This document shows positions 12,641-64,000 of a stretch of 64,000 bases of DNA, in pieces. A program made the translations under genes and the position numbers. The notes under the pieces are model-generated. The model saw only the letters and a list, made by a program, of their open reading frames with translations. It had not been told where the DNA came from and made no database searches. Position 1 is the stretch's first letter, and every line of letters starts with the position of its first letter. Source of the DNA: Amorphochlora amoebiformis (Eukaryota > Cercozoa > Chlorarachniophyceae); assembly GCA_054601695.1 (NCBI GenBank), contig BAAHQB010000214.1, positions 248,001-312,000 of the forward strand, in the 5' to 3' direction.

Positions 12641-13026
12641 ATATTTTTGTGTGATATATGTTAATATATATTTATATGTATATATATATATATATATATG
12701 TATATATTTCTATCCATATATGTATACATGCACGTACAGGAATCTGTAAAACATATGTATATATATATATATATATTTATACTTATATTATGTGTATATA
12801 TATGTGTACATATATATATTGTAACATATATTTAATTCTATAATGTGTACACACACACATATATATATATGTATATATGTATGTAAATATATATATAAAA
12901 AAAATATGTATACGATGATGGAAACATATCAACACACAATCACACCATATTAACCCATCATCAACCATACCATTAAAAAGCAATAACAAACCCACCTTAC
13001 TTCCCAATCAACTGCGAAAGCCTCCC

Positions 13027-13208
13027 TCACGACTTCTTATGCACTTTGGCGTCCACTGCCGTTACTTTCAGTCGATCGACTGTAAGCGTTTCATTCTTTG
13101 CATCGGTGATATCTCTCAAGTCCTTAATCTCTACCTTCTCTAGATGGAAATTCCCTATGTTAACATGTGTGTGTGTGTGTGTTTGTGTTTGTTTTGCATA
13201 AGTATATG

Positions 13209-13250
<42 letters not shown>

Positions 13251-13405
13251 ATGTGTATGTCCGTCAAGTCCTTGATACCTGTTTGGATGGATGTTCTGGG
13301 ATGATTTTAATGTAAATGTATGTATTTTTGAAAATATAGATATGTATGTAAGTATGTTTTAAGTCTTTGATTTCTGGTATGTGTATATGACATGCATGTA
13401 TAAAT

Positions 13406-13439
<34 letters not shown>

Positions 13440-13721
13440 CGTGAATATATATTTATATCTGTATAATATGAACATACCAACATGTACATATGCAAAATAT
13501 ATTTATATAACATATATATATATATACACATAATATATATATATATATATATGTGTATATATATAAATTGAATTGTAGAGTTGGACAAATATGTAAATAT
13601 CGTGTACAAGGGTACACATACATAATGAAAACACGTATACTATATATGTTTATACTTATGCATATGTTTTTCTTATATATATATATATATATATATATAC
13701 TTACATATATATACTTACATA

Positions 13722-13768
<47 letters not shown>

Positions 13769-13801
13769 GTAGATACACAGACACACACATATAATATATA
13801 T

Positions 13802-13832
<31 letters not shown>

Positions 13833-14201
13833 CATACATACAATCGGGTTTGTCCACACACATTAAGGGATTGGAGCGAAAATAACGCTGAGTTATAGGG
13901 CTGAAAGGATTAAATTAAGGCTTATAAGGGAAATGATGAGACAGGGATTAGAATTAGAGCGTACTAGAGAGGAATGAGTGGAGGGAGAGGACAGAAGATG
14001 AAGAGAGAAGAGAAAAAGAATAAAGAGGAGAGGAGAAAAGGAGATAGGGAGAGTTGATGGACATGGACAAGTGTTTCAAAAGGTATTCTATGTTTATGCA
14101 CGTACACATACTTACTGTAGAAATATGGAGATATATTGTAACACATACATATATATATACATATATATATATAATATATATATATATATTTATATATGTA
14201 C

Positions 14202-14265
<64 letters not shown>

Positions 14266-15227
14266 AGATATAATCATGAAGCGGTGAGATTCAGATGTTG
14301 AAACCGAATATCGTTCATGTGAGTAAATGAAAGTTAGAGTTGTGAGGGTTAGAGGAATTTTTTTATAAGTCTTACAGCAGTTGTCGACAAAGTTGTAGCT
14401 GTGGAGTCTAGACTGTGGAATATGTAATCATTTCTATGCGTCTTGAATATGCATTTATATGTGTATTGTATACATCGTCAGAAGACACGTGGATGTGACG
14501 GGAGCAAGGCCAGGAAGGTGAATATCATGCGAGAAAAGGGCAGAGAAGGCTAGCAGGACACAGCAAGAATAGAGGGCAGAGGGCAGAGCAGAGCAGAGCA
14601 GAGCAGAGCAGAGAGGTATTCACCTTCAACTGCACTTTTTTCTTCTTCGGGTTAGGCTTCAACTCGATGAGTTTCTTCGTCATTCCCTGGAAAAGTACTC
14701 AAAAAAATAAGGAAGGCTAGAGAGAGAAAGAGAGAATCTGAGACAGGGGAGAAAATCCGGGTCGCATTTCCTTCACCCTCTTACCCTCCTTCGGTGCTTT
14801 CCCTCCCCCCTCATACCTCCCCCGCCATACCTCCCCCGTCATACTTCCCCACCAATCTCCCCCATCATGCCTCCCTTGTCATACTTCCCTGGTCTTACCC
14901 TCCCCTATCACTGCCCTTTTCGCTACAGCATCTCCCGTTTAACCTAAACACGGAAAAAAGAGAAAATCCTTCCGGAAAACTCTCCCTCGAGCCCCACAGC
15001 GTACCGATAATCATACCGAATGTTCAAAGAATGATAACTGGAATGAGAGGAGTCGAAATGATTTCTTGGGTATATTTTGAGAGCTATATTCTAATTTTAC
15101 GGACCTCGTCGAAGTATTCAAAGAACTTATTCGCGTCCTCTGCCGACAAGTCTTCTGAGTCCAACATATCCTGCAGGGCCTCGCGTAACGCTTTTCCAAT
15201 AGTGGTCGCGCGATAATTGTTCGACAT
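13027..15227 (-). CDS. GTF2A2: Transcription initiation factor IIA, small (gamma) subunit
   Basis: TFIIA gamma pairs with the large TFIIA subunit and stabilises TBP on promoters in the nucleus. Four exons on the minus strand: 15105-15227 (ATG at 15227), 14624-14686, 14376-14412, 13027-13154 (TGA at 13027-13029). Lengths 123, 63, 37 and 128 nt total 351 nt, 116 aa, against 109 in human. Peptides fit the family in order: [20 protein letters not shown] (YRxTTxGxxLxExLdel), FFEYFDEGMTKKL (lqFDkai), [19 protein letters not shown] (nfrGsLxtYrFcDnVW), [12 protein letters not shown] and [12 protein letters not shown] (vdkvKIvacD). Junction phases are 0, 0 and 1; the tryptophan codon is split across the last intron. 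Donors GTCCGT, GTGAAT, GTAAGA; all acceptors AG. It is divergent to the GAF gene and converges on the DUF1214-like gene. Confidence 0.94.
13255..13385 (-). repeat. Degenerate copies of the 5' part of TFIIA gamma exon 4
   Basis: Segments with GTCAAGTCCTTGATACCTG (about 13261-13280) and AAGTCTTTGATTTCTGGTAT (about 13360-13380) resemble the exon-4 stretch encoding EIKDL (TCAAGTCCTTAATCTCTACC on the plus strand) and lie in the intron upstream of it. They lack an intact acceptor. Confidence 0.55.
14574..14916. repeat. Short tandem repeats in TFIIA gamma introns 1-2
   Basis: GAGCA repeats at 14574-14614 lie just downstream of exon 2 in the transcript; C-rich units (CCTCCCCCGTCATA type, about 15 bp) at 14795-14916 lie in intron 1. 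No coding signal. Confidence 0.75.
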
Positions 15228-15759
15228 CTCGCGCTGTGGCTCCCTTCGAGTGGTCAGCCCTCCTCGGGCTCAGATGGCACGTGTCAGCGGATCGGTAGAG
15301 ACTGTTGGAGAGCCATTAGAAAATCCCCGTTATTGACGGTAGTTCCCGTTATTGACGGTAGTTCGAAATTATTTCGAATGCTGAGATGGGCTTGGCTTGG
15401 CTAATGATTGGTCGCCAAACGCCTTGGAATGTATGCTCATTCTTGACGTACAATGTTCGGTTTCCCATGGCAACCATCGCTCGCCCAAAATGGAATCTTT
15501 TCTTTTTTTAAAACAGCTGTATTCATAATCTTAGGCCTCCTTATTCTCGTGTCTTACAAAAGAGGCTTAGAACTCTTTGATCATATGAGTTGATGGCTTA
15601 TGAAACCGTCCATTATGTAGCATCACCTGTCACAGTTGGTGGAAACTTTCGTGTCTCCTGTTGTTGAACAGAAATGCAGCTGCAGTGGCCTCTAATGTTG
15701 CTTACAATTTGAACTTATGTTTGGACTCTGCGGCATGTGGAGGTGTACGGTGCAATGTG

Positions 15760-15812
<53 letters not shown>

Positions 15813-16000
15813 CATCATGATTTATACTGCCATGGTATGTTTATATGACAACTATAGTCTGTATGTATATCATTATATACATGTACATGTAATATATTAT
15901 ATATATATGTATGTAATATCCACATATATATATATATATATATATTTCAAAATATATAATTATACAAATATCATAGTAATATTATACATATACATATCAG

Positions 16001-16033
<33 letters not shown>

Positions 16034-16128
16034 TAATTATATTATATATACATATATATATATATCTATATATTTAAAAATATACATATCATATATGATA
16101 TTTCTGCAATACTAGATATGTATTATAC

Positions 16129-16206
<78 letters not shown>

Positions 16207-16317
16207 TTACATGTAAGCGTATAGTTATTTGTCCTTAATGTCATATGACTCTCATGATATGGAATCATCTATCTTACATCTCTGATTCTCTGAGCACAAT
16301 ACGCTGATATATATACA

Positions 16318-16353
<36 letters not shown>

Positions 16354-16393
16354 CATATATATTATATATATATATTATATATATATATATAAA

Positions 16394-16453
<60 letters not shown>

Positions 16454-16534
16454 TATATAAACATATATATATATATATATATATATAAATATATACATGT
16501 GTGTATTTGCGTCACACACACACATATATATTAT

Positions 16535-16568
<34 letters not shown>

Positions 16569-17643
16569 TATACATATGTGTGTATGTATCTATTTTATTC
16601 ATGATATGCAATGCTACCAAAGGACACAAGTGTACAAACACAATACAGATATTGTACAATTATATACACACAAATATATATGTGTGTGTGTGTATATGTA
16701 ATATACATGGGTGTGTGTATATATATATACACACACATATGTGTGTATTTAACACAATGTTACACACACATCACACACATTATATATGTACACACATGTG
16801 TGTATATATAGGTACACACATGTGTGTATATATGTACACAAATATGACACACACATCCCTAATCCTAACCCTAACCCTATCCCAACTAACCCCCACGCTG
16901 TGGAGGAGCCAATGGCCCTCGGACTACGACATGCTGAATAATCTGATCCTAATCCTAACCATAACCCTAACCCCAGCCTAAACCTAATCCTAACCCCCGG
17001 GTTTCCCCTTGTGGCATATATACCTTTTCTGTTTGTACATATTTGAACAATATTACATAATACATATACACCTACGGTACAAATTGTAATATTTGTTTGC
17101 ATCCAAGATGTTGTGTACAAATACCTGCGAAGTACCATGATCGACTACGAAAACCGGTTCACACCATTACACATATTGATGGCACTAAATTTCAGACCAC
17201 TTCGCCCCCTCTCGGGACACCTCCTGCAACGAGCCTAGCCATTCCCCGTGCGCTTGTGGCTCTTCAACAACACAATTCGCCATTATATCAGAGAACATCC
17301 TACTCGGCGTCGCTCTCGTACACAAAAGAAAACGGAAGATTGACGCACACAGCGGGGAGGGGGTTGGCCGCCTTGCTCCCATTGCCCGTGTGCATAGGCC
17401 TTAGTTGTGTACCACTTCTCCTGTATGACACCTCTTCTAGAATGTAGGAGAAAGGAATTGCTAAATATCTAGGTAGAATCGCCTAAAGCACACCTAATAT
17501 CTTATTTTGGATATGTACCCCGATATATCATCTAACACCTATTATCTATGGGGTTTTAAGTATAATCGCCCAAAAAAATATAGAGTTTTTTTTCTTTAAA
17601 TTTGCGCGTGGAATAAGCCGCTTCTCGCGACAGTGGCGAGCCG
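15228..17643. promoter_or_regulatory. Divergent intergenic region, TFIIA gamma / GAF gene
   Basis: About 2.4 kb between the two start codons. It holds a 19-bp direct repeat CCCGTTATTGACGGTAGTT (about 15327-15345 and 15346-15364) near the TFIIA start, TA tracts at 15760-16480, and a CCCTAA array with one telomere-linked element at 16858-17000. A possible plus-strand exon (about 15673-15748, [20 protein letters not shown], donor GTGTAC) and a 116-codon plus ORF at 17097-17447 have no recognisable family and may be non-coding. No core promoter motif is defined. Confidence 0.45.
16858..17000 (-). repeat. CCCTAA array with one telomere-linked element
   Basis: Degenerate CCCTAA repeats flank a reverse-oriented copy of the recurring element (about 16897-16952; GGAGCCAATGGCCCTCGGAC core). 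Confidence 0.9.
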
Positions 17644-18726
17644 ATGCTCGCGTCCGCCGCCGACGATGAAACCTCCCAAACTTTTGAGGAACTGGATCTC
17701 GGATTTCCATTAGTCGTCACAAACTCTCCGATCGATGAATCTTGTAAAGAAGAAGATTTGGTAATCAATTCCTCGCCGATATCGGGACTAATGGGAACGA
17801 CGTGGCTCCCGCGCACATCCTCCACGAAGGACGAAAGCTTCATAGCTCCGAAACCCGTAATAAAGTTGAAACCAACCTCCCAAAGCGCCCCAACCACGCC
17901 TAAGCTAGTCAAACCCTCGCGGCCTCCGCTGAAGCCCGTGCTGGAAGCAAACTCCGAAGCCAAGAAACAAAAGGAAAAGAAGGTCCCGGAATTCTTCCTT
18001 GGAGCACCCCCGGACCAATCTTCCATAGTCATGAGTGATGCGGCTACAACGTCATCTGTGAGCTGCCTAATGAACCTTGCCAAAGTCAAGATCAACAACA
18101 AGTTAACTTGGAAGGCGAGAATCAAAGAGGCCTGTAACTTCGACTTATTCGCCCCCGGCTTGATCACAATGCTGGGATTCGACGGTATTGAGCTTTGGGC
18201 CATGGATCCTAAGAACGGAGACGTCGTTAACATCGCGGACACGGTGCGCGACGAGTATCTACTCAAGTGGTCGTGGGATAGCAACAGCTGGAAGCTCGCT
18301 GCAGGGAAGGGAATGATCGGCCGCGTGTTTCTCACGGGGGTCGCGGAGTGGGCCGACAATATTGCGACTGTCGGCAATGATAAATTTCTTCGCTGTCCCA
18401 CAGCCCAGAAGATAGGGGTCAAGGGTGTAGGTGTAGTGCCCTCTTATGCCCCAACCGGCGACAAGGTGATCGTGTTCTTATATTCTCGGAAAGAGCTAGG
18501 CTTCGACAAGGATAAAGGCCGGCAGCAATTCATCGAGGATCTCATTGGTCAGTGGATGCAGAACGGTAAGGGCTCAGTCAAGTTCCACTCCTCCAAAAAG
18601 TCGCTCGTATCGTCGGTGGTTAAGGCTGCTAGAGAGGAAAAGCAGAAAGCCATTGCTGGGAGGGGACAGTATGTCACCAAGCCTGCGATGCCAATAAAGA
18701 GAATTCGGCAAAAGCGTCGACGATAG
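17644..18726 (+). CDS. Intronless GAF-like domain protein
   Basis: An uninterrupted 360-codon ORF. The ATG at 17644 is the first after an in-frame stop at 17614-17616. Residues 1-125 are low-complexity, acidic then Pro/Lys-rich (KPVIKLKPTSQSAPTTPK). Residues about 155-305 look like a GAF-type fold: hydrophobic strand FDGIELWAMD (179-188), GKGMIGRVFLTGVAEWADNI (221-240, like the G.glpGrvw..g.pewv.d segment), KFLRCPTAQKIGVKGVGVVP (247-266), DKVIVFLYSRKEL (273-285). The C-terminus is basic (IKRIRQKRRR, 351-360), a likely nuclear localisation signal. Ligand and role are unknown. It is the only gene here with no intron and no TA tracts, and it converges on LTV1 with 491 bp between stop codons. The 288-codon ORF antisense to it is a shadow. 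Confidence 0.78.
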   Translation: MLASAADDETSQTFEELDLGFPLVVTNSPIDESCKEEDLVINSSPISGLMGTTWLPRTSSTKDESFIAPKPVIKLKPTSQSAPTTPKLVKPSRPPLKPVLEANSEAKKQKEKKVPEFFLGAPPDQSSIVMSDAATTSSVSCLMNLAKVKINNKLTWKARIKEACNFDLFAPGLITMLGFDGIELWAMDPKNGDVVNIADTVRDEYLLKWSWDSNSWKLAAGKGMIGRVFLTGVAEWADNIATVGNDKFLRCPTAQKIGVKGVGVVPSYAPTGDKVIVFLYSRKELGFDKDKGRQQFIEDLIGQWMQNGKGSVKFHSSKKSLVSSVVKAAREEKQKAIAGRGQYVTKPAMPIKRIRQKRRR

Positions 18727-19217
18727 GATATCAAAAATCGTCAATTACGATTCTAGTGTGCACTACGAACCATCGTTTCGGGACCCGTTGTTTCGGCGCA
18801 TCCGTTGAAATGATGTGATGTCCGTTGAAATGGTATATCGGGAGTTTAGTAGTTGATATAGGTTTTAGTGTTTCGTCCATGTTGTGCAACCTCCATTCTA
18901 ATTCTGGGACGTTGTATTTCATTCTTTAAAGTCCAAGGGACTTGCAATGCTGATAGCTATCGGCGGGCAGGCAAATGGTTGTCTTGAAATTAATTGATTT
19001 GAAATGTTTAGCCCTAAACATTACTAGTTAGACATTAATAACTATGAATAGAAAGAATAGAAAGTTTCTTAAGTGTAGTATAACATTTTAAATGCACTAG
19101 AGATATTAGTACATCGGAACAATGACATGCGGATACATACATTTTTAATGGCGGGTAGACTTGTGGATTTCATAAATTTTCGTATACTATTGAACATGCA
19201 GCAACGTACACAGTTGT
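18727..19217. other. Convergent intergenic spacer
   Basis: The 491 bp between the stop codons of the GAF gene and LTV1 is ordinary AT-rich sequence without TA tracts, telomeric repeats or ORFs; it should hold the 3' UTRs of both genes. Confidence 0.6.
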
Positions 19218-41061
<21,844 letters not shown>

Positions 41062-42030
41062 CAGTTTCTGAGTAGACCAATGCAAATCAAAAATGATACG
41101 AGTTATTAGGTACTTTTTTTACCTGGTTTCTGATTAGAGGGAGTGGAAATAAGAGCGAGTGGAAATAAAAAATAGAAAGTTAGGTAATTTTCCATGATTT
41201 CTGACTTAGAGATCTGATTGGAGCTCATAGAAATGAAAAATGAGGAGGTAGGTGTTGATGTTTGGCTCAGTAGCATGCGTACAAATGTATGTAATTATGT
41301 GTCAAGTGTGATATGCAAATATAAACTGTCAATAGTATACTTACATATATATATATACATATATATATAAATATATATATGATATACCACACACACACAC
41401 GTGTCAAAACACTTACACATCCACTACATATGTAAATTTATATATTACATCTACATATATACCAGCGTTAATACATATCATATATACAATGGATATTAAA
41501 GAATATAAGATGAAATCCCCAATTCATATCTCCATCCCCCCCCCTTCTACTTCTTTTCTCACCAAAAATACCCTCACTCTCCCTCCCCTCCCCCCTTTGA
41601 ATTTTCCCCATTTCAGCTTTGTATGCCTCTCACTAGACTTCGATATAACTCATGTCTAAGAAATGCATCTATAAATTCGAACATGGAACACAGGGCAGGG
41701 GAACTGAAGGACAGAAGCGAGACCAGAACCCCCTTCTTTCTCTCCCTCCCCCCTCGCCCTTTCATTGCTACCTTTCTGAATTTTTTTTAATCCCCTTCTA
41801 TATCTTTAATACACAATATTCCGAAGATAATATACCTAAAAATAAGAACAGGAGACCCAGGGGGGGGGAAGAAAGAGCGAGGAAGCCTGGCCAATGTCGG
41901 AGCCGAGAAATTAAGAAATCTTTAATATCCCCGATTTCTCCGAAGCCATTAGCTCGCGACCCATCCCAACCGTCTATCTCGCATCCCCCCACCCTTAGTT
42001 TTCGACCAAATCTCAGAGAAACGGCTGAAA
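41062..42030. promoter_or_regulatory. Bidirectional promoter interval LTV1 / RRP5
   Basis: 969 bp separate the two start codons (LTV1 ATG at 41061 minus, RRP5 ATG at 42031 plus). It contains three diverged repeats of a TTTCTGA(G/T)TAGA-like segment at about 41060-41080, 41105-41140 and 41185-41215, the first overlapping LTV1 exon 1; a short TA tract at 41340-41390; and C/CT-rich stretches at 41535-41610 and 41727-41765 near RRP5. No TATA box can be told apart from the AT background. Confidence 0.6.

Positions 42031-64000
<21,970 letters not shown>

Noticed and set aside
17556-18422. 288-codon minus-strand ORF
   Set aside because: Antisense shadow of the GAF-like gene, which has the better composition, a defined start and recognisable motifs.

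Overview
This window is nuclear DNA of a eukaryote, very probably a unicellular protist or alga whose lineage I cannot fix. The evidence is spliceosomal GT-AG introns, eukaryote-only genes (TFIIA gamma, LTV1, RRP5), a copia-type LTR retrotransposon, and abundant TTAGGG/CCCTAA telomere-type repeats. Most of the 64 kb is (TA)n, CT/GA tracts, degenerate telomeric arrays and minisatellites. Long ORFs inside these repeats (YIYIYI, PNPNPN, SLSLSL types) are artefacts. Real coding sequence sits in islands of 15-200 nt flanked by AG and GT, which I joined by hand by checking that reading phase is kept at each junction.

Layout. (1) About 0.35-11.27 kb, plus strand: a spliced gene of about ten exons for a protein resembling an uncharacterised, mainly bacterial family (DUF1214-like, recalled from memory); its 5' end and one micro-exon are unresolved. 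(2) 13027-15227, minus: a complete four-exon gene for the TFIIA small (gamma) subunit, 116 aa. (3) 17644-18726, plus: an intronless 360-aa protein with a GAF-like domain and a basic C-terminal tail. (4) 19218-41061, minus: the 40S biogenesis factor LTV1 in 29 exons (1650 nt of CDS in 21.8 kb, 549 aa). (5) 42031 to beyond the right edge, plus: the multi-S1-domain rRNA processing factor RRP5 (PDCD11), with 29 exons (1799 nt, about 600 aa) visible and the C-terminal part outside. A young copia-type element (50075-52743, identical 238-bp LTRs, in-frame internal deletion) sits antisense in RRP5 intron 15.

LTV1 and RRP5 both act in small-subunit ribosome maturation and are transcribed head to head from a 969-bp interval, so they may share a promoter. 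TFIIA gamma and the GAF gene are also divergent.

Two genome-scale patterns stand out. Many exons have partial copies in a flanking intron that carry an exon edge plus its splice site, leaving one intact exon; this looks like intron growth by tandem duplication across splice junctions. Also, a structured element of about 45-90 bp recurs more than 20 times, always embedded in telomeric repeats and always in the same orientation relative to the G-rich strand.
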